A DNA stretch of 64,000 nt from Leptobrachium leishanense (taxonomy: Eukaryota > Chordata > Amphibia > Anura > Megophryidae), in NCBI GenBank assembly GCA_009667805.1, contig CM019065.1, forward strand, positions 19,991,822 through 20,055,821. The letters are read 5' to 3'. The notes beneath the pieces were generated by a model. It saw only the letters and a list, made by a program, of their open reading frames with translations, searched no databases and was not told the DNA's origin. Of the stretch, positions 1 through 10,656 are shown piece after piece (position 1 is the stretch's first letter; each line of letters starts with the position of its first letter). The translations under genes and the position numbers were made by a program.

Positions 1-271
1 GCCTGATAAAACCTGTCGAATGAAATCACCAAACATCAGGGCATTTCACTGACATTTCTCTGCTGTTTGGTGTCTGTGAATAGATTAACCATTGTTTCTC
101 TTTGGGGAATCTCACTGCCTTCAAACAGTACCGTATTATGCTGGCAATTCCCCAATATTTGGTGAACTTCATGAATTTTGAATAGCCGAATGGCCACGAA
201 ATTGCACCATAGGGGGAAATTCACTGTTCGGTGCAATTTCATGGCCAATTCCGTGCTCTGTGAACAATCCC
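1..271 (+). mobile_element. Right part of interspersed element family A (MITE-like)
   Basis: This stretch matches the right half of longer copies at 3458-4311, 13132-13737 and 31285-32115. Shared words include GAAACCACCGAACA-type sequence, a CTGTTCGGTGTCTGTGAATAG-like block and the terminal CTCTGTGAACAATCCC, a variant of the family end CTCTCTGAATAACCC. The left half lies outside the window. It has no coding capacity. The superfamily is unknown. Confidence 0.7.
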
Positions 272-1163
272 TTATGTGTATTTTTCCAGGAGAAGCATTT
301 TTATTCTAGGCATATGTAAATAATAATTATAATATATGCCTTGACATTCAGAGATAAAGTAATAATTCAGTCGGGCCTGCTTTGTCAATAACCCCCCCCC
401 AACTGTTTGATATCATAAAGCCCACGTGTAGTGATTTAGATCTCTATATCCCAGGACAGTGTTTTTATGCATTGTCCATCAGTATATGGCAGCGTCATGG
501 ATCAGAAGAAACAAGAAGACGAAACGTTCTGTTTTATCCAAGGTTTTCTTGCATTAAAGGGACAGTACCTCCATCATAAGCTGTAACTAGATTATGTGTG
601 CCTTACAAACAAAACCACCTTGTAAAACACATTATAAAGCAAACACATTATAAAGCAAACACATTATAAAGAAAACACATTATAAAACGCATTATAAAGC
701 AAACACATTATAAAACAAGCACATTATAAATCAAACACATTATAAAACACATGTTTGTTTGTTTTATTTTGAAGTTATTAAATGTAAAAAGGAAAAATAA
801 AGTTAGTTATTTTTTTATCTGTTTCCATTTTGTGGATTTTCTCCATTGATGTAACATTTTCCAAATCCTTAGCACAAGTCTCACTTTATTGCTGTGGTTT
901 ATCTAATCTACAGTGATTAAGCAGCGGAGGTAATGTTTAGATAAGGCTGCAGGAGGTCTACTGTGTTGCCCATATAAGAGCAGGCAGCTGAATGAGAAAA
1001 GACAGGGAGCTTGAAAGACTTCTAATCTATCCCCTGGTGATGTCCTTTGAATACATCCCACACAATACAATGATGTAAGTCGATGACTGACCCATTCACT
1101 CCATTCTACAGCCAAAGCCACACAGTGAGGAGCAAGTGATGGAAAGATTCGGGGGGGCAGGTT
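272..1163. repeat. Unassigned AT-rich sequence with a short 16-bp tandem repeat
   Basis: About 8 copies of a 16-bp unit built on CACATTATAAAGCAAA lie at 628-751. The rest is AT-rich DNA in which I recognise no gene or element. Confidence 0.6.
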
Positions 1164-1641
1164 ACAACACAAAATATCACACAATGGATACACCCAGTGA
1201 CACATATAGAGGGAAATATCACACAATGGATGCACCCAGTGACACATATAGAGGAAAATATCACACAAATGGATGCACTCAGTGACACATATAGAGGGAA
1301 ATATCACACAAATGGATGCACTCAGTGACACATATAGAGGGAAATATCACACAATGGATGCACCCAGTGACACATATAGAGGAAAATATCACACAATGGA
1401 TGCACCCAGTGACACATATAGAGGAAAATATCACACAATGGATGCACCCAGTGACACATATAGAGGAAAATATCACACAATGGATGCGCCCAGTGACACA
1501 TATAAAGGAAAATATCACACAATGGATGCGCCCAGTGACACATATAGAGGAAAATATCACACAATGGATGCACCCAGTGACACATATAGAGGAAAATATC
1601 ACACAATGGATGCACCCAGTGACACATATAGAGGAAAATAT
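1164..1641. repeat. 42-bp minisatellite, about 11 copies
   Basis: A 42-bp unit containing CACAATGGATGCACCCAGTG followed by ACACATATAGAGGAAAATAT repeats about 11 times with few changes (GGG/GGA, CAC/CGC variants). Because 42 is divisible by three, both strands show open frames with 14-residue periodicity; these are not credible genes. 1642-1928 holds nothing I recognise. Confidence 0.9.
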
Positions 1642-1928
1642 TTCCGTAACTAAACATACAAGAGAAAAACAAAACACATGTAAGATATCAGCAACATCAA
1701 ATAAACACAATAAGGACATTTTATTACATGGTGGTACTGGCCCTTTAAATACCCACTTCATGGACACAGGAGTTGGGAGAACAAATAATACTTTCTGCTT
1801 TTAAAGCCCACCAAAGGAATAAGACATATTTCCCCATATTGTTGGATTTTGGTGTGTGTCGTTGCATTCCCTATCCTTACAGTATAAACAATTAGCATTT
1901 TATGGGACATTCCCGTCAATGTCCTTAC

Positions 1929-2149
1929 TCGATACATTTAGTGTTGGGTGGCTTCTCCTGGAATGAGATCGGTTCGATGACCTTGTCGACGTGCAGAGGC
2001 AGTAAGACTCCTATCATTATGTCACCGGGCTGTGTCATCCCGCTAAGCTCTGAGACATGGAGGCCGCATCGCTGATCTTTGATGCAGAAAGCCGGGATGA
2101 GGTGGGACAGGATGATGTACCAGAGGCCTCTGTATACGCTGACCATCAT
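1929..2149 (-). CDS. Vomeronasal type-2 receptor, first coding exon (gene continues off the left edge)
   Basis: This is exon 1 of a class C GPCR of the V2R family, expected to act as a chemosensory receptor in vomeronasal or olfactory neurons. It encodes a hydrophobic signal peptide (start MMVSVYRGLW), then the V2R N-terminal pattern: one Cys (DQRC), GDIMIGVLLPLH, and EKPPNTKC at the end. The exon ends at a GT donor (GA|GTAAGG) in phase 2, the same place and phase as exon 1 of the complete V2R gene at 40255-40472. The start is the first of two adjacent ATG codons before the signal peptide; the frame is open further upstream, but that extension does not look like receptor. No exon 2 lies between here and position 1, so the rest of the gene is outside the window. 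Whether it is intact cannot be told. Confidence 0.85.
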
Positions 2150-2304
2150 GGTTCCATAAAGGGGGAGTGACCTATTAGCAGGATATAAATATGGGGAGAA
2201 AGAACAGTTCAGCTTGGTAATGGAAACCACTAGAGACAAGATTGCGACACATCGCGACACAGTGACGTGTTTAGAGGAGGACACACAGCAGGTCTAGGTG
2301 ATAT

Positions 2305-3311
2305 CAGGGCCGGCCCAAGACACTGTGCTGCCTGGAGCAATGGACAAATTGCTGCCCCCCCCCAAAAAAAAAATGCAACATGTATGAGCTTATTACAAAG
2401 CTAGACAGCAATAAAACTCAATAATGTGCGGTGTGTGAGCATATCAGAGCTACACAGCAATAAAACTCAATAATGTGCGGTGTGTGAGCATATCAGAGCT
2501 ACACAGCAATAAAACTCAATAATGTGCGGTGTGTGAGCATATCAGAGCTCCACAGCAATAAAACTCACTGGCTGTGATAGGCTGCAAAATAACAACATGC
2601 ACAGTGAGTGTTATGTAGAGATTTGACCTGTCAGTCTAGAAATTGATAGCTGTGTTTGTAATACAGGGGTCAGGTATCTCAGTCTGGTAAATGACCCCTC
2701 CCCCCAGACAGTGTGAGTGTTACACACAGGTCTGACCTCCCTGCTTGATACAGGTAAAGGCAGTAGTAGGTGCGACAGGGCCTCTCTCCCTGGAACCCGT
2801 CATCACTCCCCTGCTCGTCTCCATCCACAGATTCAGCCATGGAGTCCTGACCCTACAGCATCCCGGATCCTGGCCAGCACCACATTCCCTGCAAGGACCA
2901 GACATCAAGTCCCTCCCACGGAAACAGGTCTAGCTCAAAACCTGTTCTCCCGAAACAACCAATACATTAAACAGAGCCCCCTGGATACACACGAGATGGG
3001 CACAGACAGGTCTAGAGCACCCCCTATATCTAATCCAAGATCCGGTGTATCACTCATTGGGCAGATGAAGCAGCCAGTCTCTCCCTAAGAAGGGGTGGGC
3101 GAGGCCTGCTGAAAGGGGTGGGCACAGCCTACTAGAGGGGCAGGCGCGGTTGGCTTTCTCCTCAAAACACCAGCCTGCTGGAGGGCTGTGCCTTGTTTGG
3201 GCCGAGCACACTCCATGCCACGGCCTTTGCCAGGGTGGCAGAATGCTGCCCTCTGACAAAGGGCTGCCTGGAGCGGCTGCTCCGCCCTGCTCCATGGACG
3301 GGCCGGCCCTG
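2305..3311. mobile_element. Non-autonomous hAT-type transposon (element a)
   Basis: Termini are CAGGGCCGGCCC on the left and GGGCCGGCCCTG on the right, a perfect 12-bp inverted repeat. The element is flanked by an exact 8-bp direct repeat GGTGATAT (2297-2304 and 3312-3319). An 8-bp target duplication with CAGGG termini is typical of hAT. It encodes no transposase. Next to the termini both ends carry GCTGCCTGGAGC, and a 49-bp tandem repeat lies inside. Insertion is immediately upstream of the V2R exon at 1929-2149. Confidence 0.85.
2406..2570. repeat. 49-bp tandem repeat inside hAT element a
   Basis: About 3.3 copies of a 49-bp unit that begins CAGCAATAAAACTCAATAAT and ends GCATATCAGAGCTACA. 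The CAGCAATAAAACTC word is also the reverse complement of the core of the repeat at 14540-14995. Confidence 0.85.
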
Positions 3312-3457
3312 GGTGATATTGTAAAAACAGAGACACAAAGAAGAGAGTCAGAGGAATTGAATGTGTAAAATAATTGTGCTTAGTGGATCGAGCAGGCACG
3401 TGGCAAATTGATTGCAGGGCTATGGTATGATAGCATAAAACTGCAGAGATACAAGCA

Positions 3458-4311
3458 GGTATTCAGAGAAATGTTGCCGACATTTCGGTGCTCTCTCATT
3501 CCCCACACTTCCCTGCACTTCAGGGAATCAAAGTTCCACACCCTGTGATGAATTCAGCATTCACCGTAGGGTCCCCGGAGTGCAAGGACAACCCGCCGCA
3601 AAACTGCCACAAACTTGCCGAACACCCGCTGAAAACCCACCGAAAACCCACCGGAACCGTCCCAAAAAACACGCCGAACATGTCAGAAAAGGCCAACGAG
3701 CCTCCAATCACAGCGCAGAGCAGCCGCCGGAAAAAGCCGACAAGCCGACGAACGGGGTAAAAAATAAAAAAACATACGCCTGAAAGTATCAAAATTGAAA
3801 CGCTGTTTGCAAAAAAACTACTGAACAGAAATGTCTGGAATTTACATATTAGATCCAATGAATGATAATAAAAAGGGCTGTTACAGTAAAAAGAAAAAAC
3901 ACTTTAAAAAAAAGGAAAAAAATTGCCGAAAATTTACCAAAAAATGCAATAAATAAAGAGACTTTTTGCTGCAGATTAAAATAATAAACGGTTTATTAGA
4001 TGTTGGATTAAAACGGGAATATTTCTATCATTGAAGCCTATGGGATTCTCCTGAATAAACCTACAGAATGAAACCACCGAACAGCAGGGCACTTGGGCAA
4101 TTTTTCTCTGCTGTTCGGTGTCTGTGACTAGAGTAACCATTGCTTCTCTATGGGGGATTTCACTGCCGTCGAACGTACCTGCAGGCAATTTGCCAAAATT
4201 TGGTGAACTGCCTGCTCTCTGAATAGCCAAATGGCCCGAAATGTCACGTACGGGGGAAATTCAATGTTCGATGACATTTCGGAGCCAGATCGACTCTCTC
4301 TGAATAACCCC
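3458..4311. mobile_element. Full-length-like copy of element family A (MITE-like)
   Basis: It starts GGTATTCAGAGAAATG and ends CTCTCTGAATAACCCC, an imperfect inverted repeat also seen in the copy at 31285-32115 (consensus end GGGTTATTCAGAGAG). The interior shows the family's CCGCCGAAAACCCACCGAA-type stretch near 3590-3690. No transposase is encoded. The target duplication is unclear in this copy. Confidence 0.75.
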
Positions 4312-4314
4312 TTA

Positions 4315-4731
4315 GGCTATGGTCAGACGAAAGCATTTTTCCCCGCGAACGTGAAAAAGTGCGTCCGAACGCATTGACGTATTCTATCACAGAATGAGCA
4401 AAAACGGTCAGACGACGCGCATTTTCGGGCGTGATTTTGTACGGATCGTCAATAAAACTCTTTTTGCGTCTGGACCTTATGTAGGCTGGACATTAGCAGT
4501 GTCTGACATCTCCTAATCACGCAAACACGCCGCTATGCCGCAGCTGCGCACTCAGTACGTCAGTACTAGCGGTTCAGCGTTCTCAAAAAAATGCGTTCAA
4601 ATTCCACTTGCGTTGCACGGCCGGACTTTTGTGCGGCCGTACATCGTATATTGCCCGTCATCTGCTGCTAGTGCGGCCGTAATTATGTGCGCCAGAACGC
4701 ACGTTAAAAGTGCGCTGGTCTGACCCCAGCC
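4315..4731. mobile_element. Harbinger-like MITE
   Basis: The 417-bp element has inverted ends GGCTATGGTCAGAC and GTCTGACCCCAGCC and is flanked by TTA on both sides (4312-4314, 4732-4734). A TTA duplication fits the PIF/Harbinger superfamily. It is non-coding and inserted directly beside the end of element family A. Confidence 0.7.
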
Positions 4732-4847
4732 TTATATATTTTCCCTAATATATATATATATATGTCACGCATAGTCCAGCACTCTCCTTTCAGAAAATGT
4801 AATAATTTGCCCAGTGCAAAAAATCTTTAAAAATGTATACTTAGAGA

Positions 4848-5005
4848 ATAGCAGATGCGCTCTGGGTCTTAGATATAATAGAGCACAATTTATTTCATCT
4901 TGATGAAGGCTGAGAATGAGCCGAAACGTTGGGGCTGCATGGTTTTTTAAAAAATTAATTGTGTTGTTTTATTTTTATAAGACCCAGATTGCATCTCCTA
5001 TTTTT
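4848..5005 (+). repeat. Degenerate hammerhead-like repeat flanked by inverted arms
   Basis: The centre reads TTGATGA, a 4-bp stem GGCT/AGCC, then GAAACGTTGG: the layout of a hammerhead core but with the first core C changed. Imperfect inverted arms (CTCTGGGTCTTA / TAAGACCCAGA) lie on both sides at about 4858 and 4980. I see no convincing stem I, so self-cleavage is unlikely. Confidence 0.5.
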
Positions 5006-5192
5006 TTTTTTGGAGAAAGGATACATTGAGATTTCTCTCGTTTTCAAGTATGTCCTGGGTGGCAAGTCTGTATCGTTAGGTGTCTTGCCCAAGGACACTT
5101 ACTGGAGAGGTGCTCTAGCTGGGATCGAGCCCATGTCTCCACAGGCTCTCTCCACGCAGAGTAGGGATGTTACCTCTACTCCACCCAGCCGG
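5006..5192 (-). repeat. tRNA-like SINE copy 1
   Basis: Read on the minus strand it has TGGAGTAGAGG, close to an RNA polymerase III A box, and GGCTCGATCCC, close to a B box, about 50 bp apart. It is followed by a shared tail that on the plus strand reads AGGATACATTGAGATTTCTC. A second copy lies at 11612-11795 and a tail fragment at 13018-13070. Confidence 0.6.
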
Positions 5193-5254
5193 TACTGATT
5201 ATTAAGAAGATATATATATATACACACCTATACGTATCAGATTTATGGGTGCAT

Positions 5255-5345
5255 TTATGCCCGTTTTGCCCTGAAGAAAGTCCTCTAGAGGGACTGAAAC
5301 GTTGACTTGCGGCTGTATTTTAATGGGTTAAATAAACATTAAGCT
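5255..5345 (+). repeat. Degenerate hammerhead-like repeat
   Basis: CTGAAGA is followed by the stem AGTCC/GGACT and GAAACGTTG, so core and stem II are present. Bases next to the core do not pair well enough for stem I. A further relic (GGACTGAAACCTTGG, about 6007-6021) follows a similar TA-rich leader. It looks like a decayed copy of the same repeat class as 5739-5816. Confidence 0.5.
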
Positions 5346-5738
5346 TTTTCCTGAACTGTCCTGGAGAGCCGGCACATTTATTGCGTTTATATATGGGAGC
5401 CACGTTACGTTTCAGGCACCGGGTAATTAGACAACAGAGGCTGGAGCGCAGGATCGCTTGTGACTGTATATATATATACACTTAGCAAAGGATGAGTGCT
5501 GTCCCCCATATATATATATGTAATTGTAGAAGACATTTACACATTCCAGCAATTCAGACAACTGCTTCACAGAGCTCAATTGCAACACTCCCTATATGCA
5601 GCAAGGAACTCTGGGTAGGACATGCAAATGAAGTCCGCAATTTTTCACTTTTTAGCATCCTGGGTCTTTTTTAACACGGAACCGTCCGTGCCAGGCCGTG
5701 CCATACTAGATGTATTTTAAGCATAGTTCAGGCTATCT

Positions 5739-5816
5739 AACGAGTCACAGCCACTCCTGGACAGTTGTTTCGGGCTTATTATGCCCTCATCAGCAGGAGA
5801 TAGGCCGTGACTCGTT
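5739..5816 (-). ncRNA. Type I hammerhead ribozyme motif
   Basis: On the minus strand all hammerhead parts occur in order with no gaps: stem I strand CTCCTG (5799-5794); core CTGATGA (5793-5787); stem II GGGC, loop ATAATAA, GCCC; core GAAA; a short stem III ACA/TGT with a 2-nt loop; cleavage-site C at 5760 (GTC); and the returning stem I strand CAGGAG (5759-5754), fully complementary. Stem I continues past an asymmetric bulge (TAT/T) through GGCC/GGCT and 10 bp AACGAGTCAC/GTGACTCGTT, with a further AAGCATAG/CTATGCTT pairing at 5830-5823 and 5726-5719. G10.1-C11.1 and A15.1-U16.1 are present. Hammerheads of this open-ended type with weak stem III are known from Penelope-like and other retroelements; which carrier this came from is inference. 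Confidence 0.85.
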
Positions 5817-5858
5817 GCTGTTCTATGCTTTACCCCATAGGGCAAATCAATACTCATT

Positions 5859-5928
5859 TAAGTTATGGTGGAGGGCAAATGATACGCGGGAGCTTTCAAT
5901 CCCACTTTTTGTCCTCCACCATAACTTA
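5859..5928. repeat. Hairpin next to the hammerhead locus
   Basis: TTAAGTTATGGTGGAGG at about 5859 is the near-perfect reverse complement of CCTCCACCATAACTTAA at about 5913, around a 35-nt loop. It is followed by a TA microsatellite. Nothing coding is seen from here to 6270. Confidence 0.7.
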
Positions 5929-6435
5929 ATATATATATATATTTATACACCTGTAGCAGATTTTCAGGTGTGTTTATATTACAAGCGAGATGATAATTGC
6001 TAATTGCAGGACTGAAACCTTGGTGACTTCGAACACTTGCTTTTATAGGTCATGACCCCTGGTGATATAGACCTGATGTGCTTGTTTGGGTAGTGCATGG
6101 ATCTCTGTGTTATACAGTAGAGATAAAGCAATGGAATGATGGGTGCTCTCAGGTCCCCTAACAGGCCAGGTTTGCCAGATTCTGAAGCACAGAACAAGTG
6201 ATACGATTTGCTGCTCAGTGATTGCACAAACCTCTCTTTTTCTCACTATAAATTTACAGGGTAATCCAGACAGGGCCGGCGCTAACGTAAGGCGGCACAG
6301 GCGGCCGCCTTACTGTCTGGCTTCTGCCAGGTTTGAGAGGGCGCCGGTCCGGGGCGGATCCAGGGAGAAAATCCTCACCGCTTCCACCGACGTTACTCTC
6401 CAGTCCACAAATGGCGAGCGGCGGCTGGCAATGGA

Positions 6436-6546
6436 TGGGAACCACATGACCCGACTAGCTGAATTCTCGCGAGATCATGCGCTGACCTGACCAACGCATG
6501 ATCTCGCGAGAATTCAGCTAGTCAGGTCATGTGGTTCCGATCCCAG
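6436..6546. repeat. Long palindrome in hAT element b
   Basis: The arm GGAACCACATGACC...GAATTCTCGCGAGATCATGCG is reversed after a short spacer as CGCATGATCTCGCGAGAATTC...GGTCATGTGGTTCC. The arms are about 48 bp with few mismatches and can form a stable cruciform or RNA hairpin. Confidence 0.85.
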
Positions 6547-6659
6547 GCGAGCGGCAAAGCTGCATTGCCAGCCGCTGCTCGCTGTTTGGGGACTCAGACT
6601 CTCAGAGTAGAAGAAGAACGGCGTTGGGCCTGGCAGCAGAGAGGTGAGAGGTGGGGGCA

Positions 6660-7400
6660 ATGGTCAAATATACCCATGTGAGCAGGGGGGCAAAACATAC
6701 CCATGAGATCAGGGGTCAAATATACCTATGAGTGCGGAGGGGGGGAAAACATACCCATGAGATCAGGGGGCAAACATATCCATGAGAGCAGGGGGCAAAT
6801 ATACCCATGAGAGCAGGGGGCAAAACATACCCATGAGAGAGGGGGGCAAACATATCCATGAGAGCAGGGGGCAAATATACCCATGAGAGCAGGGGGCAAA
6901 ACATACCCATGAGATCAGGGGGCAAACATATCCATGAGAGCAGGGGGCAAATATACCCATGAGAGCAGGGGGCAAAACATACCCATGAGAGAGGGGGGCA
7001 AATATACCCATGTGAGCAGGGGGGGCAAATATACCCATGTGAGCAGGGGGGCAAATATACCCATGAGAGCAGGGGGCAAAACATATCCATGAGAGCAGGG
7101 GGCAAATATACCCAGGAGATCAGGGGGCAAATATACCCATGTGAGCAGGGGGGCAAATATACCTATGTGAGCAGGGGGGCAAATATACCCATGTGAGCAG
7201 GGGGGCAAACATACCCATGAGAGCAGGGGGCAAATATACCCATGTGAGCAGGGGGCAAACATACCCATGTGAGCAGGGGGCAAATATACCCATGTGAGCT
7301 GGGGGCAATATATACATGTGAGCTGGATGCAATATATACGCATGTGAGCTGGAGGCAATATATATACATGTGAGCTGGAGCCAATATATATATCTATGTG
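6660..7400. repeat. 25-26-bp minisatellite in hAT element b
   Basis: About 28 copies of a unit built from CAAATATACCCATGAGAGC plus a run of 5-7 G. Near 7280-7400 units change to CATGTGAGCTGG versions. The core is shared with the arrays at 26690, 27675, 37755 and 44479. Confidence 0.9.
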
Positions 7401-7429
7401 AGCTGGGGCATACTATACTGGATACATAC

Positions 7430-7735
7430 TATATATGTATCTGGGAATGTTCTGGTCTGAGGTTTCTGTATATATATATGTATCTGGGAATGTTCTGGTC
7501 TGAGGTCTCTGTATATATGTATCTGGGCATGTTCTGGTCTGAGGTCTCTGTATATATTTATCTGGGCATGTTCTGGTTTGAGGTCTCTGTATATATGTAT
7601 CTGGGCTTGTTCTGGTTAGTATATATGTATCTGGAAATTTTCTGGTCAGTATTTATGTATCTGGACTTGTTCTGGTCTGAGGTCTCTATATATATGTATC
7701 TGGGCTTGTTCTGGTCTGTATATATGTATCTGAGT
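7430..7735. repeat. 39-bp minisatellite in hAT element b
   Basis: About 7 to 8 copies of a unit containing TATATATGTATCTGGGCATG followed by TTCTGGTCTGAGGTCTCTG. Later copies are shortened. Confidence 0.85.
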
Positions 7736-7949
7736 GGGCATGATATCGGTGAGTACCTGAAAAAATTTATTGGTCCTAAAGTGGTATTGGTGCAACCCTA
7801 CTGTGTGTATATATGTATGTGTATATATATATAGAGAGATTATTACGGGACCTATATCCTGATTGGCTTGACATGACACGGATGGGGGGGCACCAAAACA
7901 CACCTTCGCCTGACTAGACAAAAATGCTTGCACCGGCCCTGAATCCAGA

Positions 7950-8489
7950 TGTGGACCCCTTGCTCGATGTGCCTAGAGTGGTCTCAGCCATAACCTCCTG
8001 ACGAGGCTTAGCAAGGCCAAAATGATCATTGGGGGTTGCTGCACCTCTCGTGCAGTGATGACATCCTTGGCATTCAGTACTGGCCACCCTTTCTGGGTGA
8101 TAGCATCTAATTTGCATATGGAGCAGTTGTCTCTGTAATGGCACAATCGAGCTGAACCCTGTGAGACCTGAGAGGGCCCCATCGTAGAGCAGGCCACTAG
8201 TGCCGTTGCTCGTTCTCAGAACCCTCACAAACCTCTCCCTTTCTCACTTCAGTGATTGCAGGATTCAGTCTGCATTTCCCCAAGGTGATCCTTAAAACCT
8301 GACCTGTTAGTGGGTCTGAGGAGTGGGACCAGGGTTGAGAACCACTGCTCTAAGGGATAATAATGGAATGTGTATAGAATACGGTGGAGGTACGTCAGCA
8401 GGGGACTGTGTGGTCTATACTGTAATGGCTTATGGTTTGGTGTAGATATAGCAATGGTACCGGTCTGTGTGCAGATGTAATTCTAAGAT
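7950..8489. other. Unassigned non-coding sequence
   Basis: No convincing gene, RNA or element is recognised. Short open frames here have no recognisable domain. Confidence 0.5.
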
Positions 8490-9257
8490 ATGATGGAGAT
8501 CCAGTGACAAGATGAGCTGATAATGGAGATCCGTTGACAGGATGAGTGGATAATGAAGATCCAGTGACAGGATGATTGGATAATAACAGTGATATTGATA
8601 ATGATAGTGACAGGATGAGTGGATAATGGAGATCCAGTGACAGGATGAGTGGATAATGGAGATCTAGTGACAGGATGAGCGGATAATGGAGATCCAGTGA
8701 CAGCATGAGTGGATAATGGAGATCCAGTGACAGCATGAGCGGATAATGGAGATCCAGTGACAGGATGAGCGGATAATGGAGATGCAGTGACAGGATGAGC
8801 TGATAATGGAGATCTAATGACAGGATGAGCAGATAATGGAGATCCAGTCACAGGATGAGCTGATAATGGAGATCCAATGACAGGATGAGTGGATAATGGA
8901 GATCTAGTCACAGGATGAGCGGATAATGGAGATCTAGTGACAGGATGAGTGGATAATGGAGATCCAATGACAGGATGAGCGGATAATGGAGATCCAATGA
9001 CAGGATGAGCGGATAATGGAGATCCAGTGACAGGATGAGCGGATAATGGAGATCCAGTGACAGGATGAGCGGATAATGGAGATCTAGTGTCAGGATGAAC
9101 GGATAGTGGAGATCCAGTGACAGGATGAGCGGATAATGGAGATCCAGTGACAGGATGAGCGGATAATGGAGATCTAGTGACAGGATGAGTAGCTAATGGG
9201 GATCCAGTGACAGGATGAGAAGATAATGGAGATCTAGTGACAGGATGAGCTGATTAT
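8490..9257. repeat. 30-bp minisatellite, left part
   Basis: About 25 copies of a 30-bp unit (GATCCAGTGACAGGATGAGC then GGATAATGGA) with single-base variants. An L2 insertion follows, and one to two further units resume at about 10603-10656, showing that the LINE inserted into the array. Confidence 0.9.
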
Positions 9258-10602
9258 GACCTCTCGGCTGCTTTTGACACTGTTGACCACCCCCTCCTTC
9301 TACAGACCCTCAACTCTCTGGGTCTCGGTGACACTGCACTTGCTTGGGTTGACTCCTATTTATCCAACAGGTCCTTCTGTGTGTCCTTTGCTGGTAACTC
9401 CTCCTCTTCATTGCCTCTATCTGTTGGTGTACCTCAAGGCTCTGTCCTTGGTCCTCTGCTCTTTTCCATCTACACCTCCTCCCTGGGCAAAATCATTAAC
9501 AGCTTTGGCTTTAATTACCACCTCTATGCTGATGACACTCAGATCTACCTCTCTACCCCTGATCTCTCTCCCCCTGTCCTCTCAAAAGTCAGTGACTGTT
9601 TATCTGGCATCTCCTCCTGGATGGCCTCCCACCACCTAAAGATCAACATGTCAAAGACTGAGCTCCTACTTATTCCTCCCTCCAATGCCTCCCCACCTCC
9701 TGACTTCTCTATCACGGTGGAGGGTATCACCATCTCCCCATCAAACCAAGTTCGCTGTCTTGGAGTTACACTTGACTCTGCTCTTTCCTTCATCCCCCAC
9801 ATCCAGTCTCTTTCCTCCTCCTGCCGATACCAACTGCGTAATATTTCCAGAATTCGGCCATTTCTTACCGCTGTCACCACAAAACAACTTATACACGCCC
9901 TGGTAATCTCCCGACTCGACTATTGCAATAATCTCTTATCTGGCCTCCCTCTGTCCCGCCTCTCCCCCCTACAATCCATCCTGAACGCCTCCGCCAGGCT
10001 AATTCACCTCACCCGCCGCTCTGTCTCTGCCGCTCCCCTCTGCGAGTCCCTTCACTGGCTCCCCATCCACTGCAGAATTAAGTTCAAAATCCTTATCCTT
10101 ACCTACAAAACCCTCACTAACTCAGCGCCCCACTACCTGTCCTCACTAATCACCAAATACACCCCAGCCCGCTCCCTAAGGTCAAACAGCGACCTGCGCC
10201 TAGCTTCTCCCCGCATCACCTCTTCCCATGATAGACTGCAGGATTTCTCATGCGCAGCCCCCACTCTCTGGAACGCTCTCCCTCGTACTGTCAGACTTTC
10301 CCCTAACTTCTCTTCCTTCAAACGCTCCCTTAAAACGTTCCTATTTAGGGAAGCCTACCACCCAACTCACTGACGCAACCATCAATCACTCTCACCTTAC
10401 AGTCCTCTCCTCCTGTTTCCAACCCCAACCCTCCCAGATTGTGAGTTCCTACGGGAATAGGGCCCTCATCTCCTCCTGTACTGTTTGTCAAATGTTGTTC
10501 AATGTATTGTAACCCTGTCTATACTGTGCTTATTGTACAGCGCTGCGGAATATGCTGGCGCTTTATAAATAAAGAATAATAATAATAATAATAATAATCA
10601 TA
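9258..10602 (+). mobile_element. 5'-truncated L2-like LINE with open reverse-transcriptase frame
   Basis: The frame from 9258 to the stop at 10373 is open for about 371 codons. It encodes the reverse-transcriptase palm from [11 protein letters not shown], through [13 protein letters not shown], to the catalytic YADDTQIYL, then a C-terminal region ([36 protein letters not shown]) typical of L2-type LINEs. The endonuclease and the N-terminal part of the RT are missing, as expected from 5' truncation during insertion. The 3' end CAGCGCTGCGGAATATGCTG and GCGCTTTATAAATAAAG with an (AAT)n tail matches L2-style tails. It interrupts a 30-bp minisatellite and has no frameshift, suggesting a fairly young copy. 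It cannot be autonomous. Confidence 0.9.
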
Positions 10603-10656
10603 AGGGAGATCCAATGACAGGATGAGTAGCTAATGGAGATCCAGTGACAGGATGCG
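10603..10656. repeat. 30-bp minisatellite, resumed after L2 insertion
   Basis: Two units with the same GATCCARTGACAGGATG core as 8490-9257. From 10657 to 11552 the sequence is AT-rich with a TA microsatellite at about 10866-10886 and no recognised gene. Confidence 0.8.

Larger units (their letters stand above)
6271..7941. mobile_element. Non-autonomous hAT-type transposon with internal minisatellites (element b)
   Basis: It begins CAGGGCCGGCGC and ends GCACCGGCCCTG and is flanked by exact 8-bp direct repeats AATCCAGA (6263-6270, 7942-7949). It carries a long palindrome (6436-6546), then a 25-26-bp minisatellite (6660-7400) and a 39-bp minisatellite (7430-7735). No transposase is present. Terminal sequence is related to element a. 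Confidence 0.9.

Noticed and set aside
4905..4945. Second functional hammerhead ribozyme
   Set aside because: The first core C is replaced and no stem I can be drawn; kept only as a degenerate relative.
6660..7400. Proline/Leu-rich frames of about 150 codons
   Set aside because: Shadows of the 25-26-bp minisatellite in several frames.
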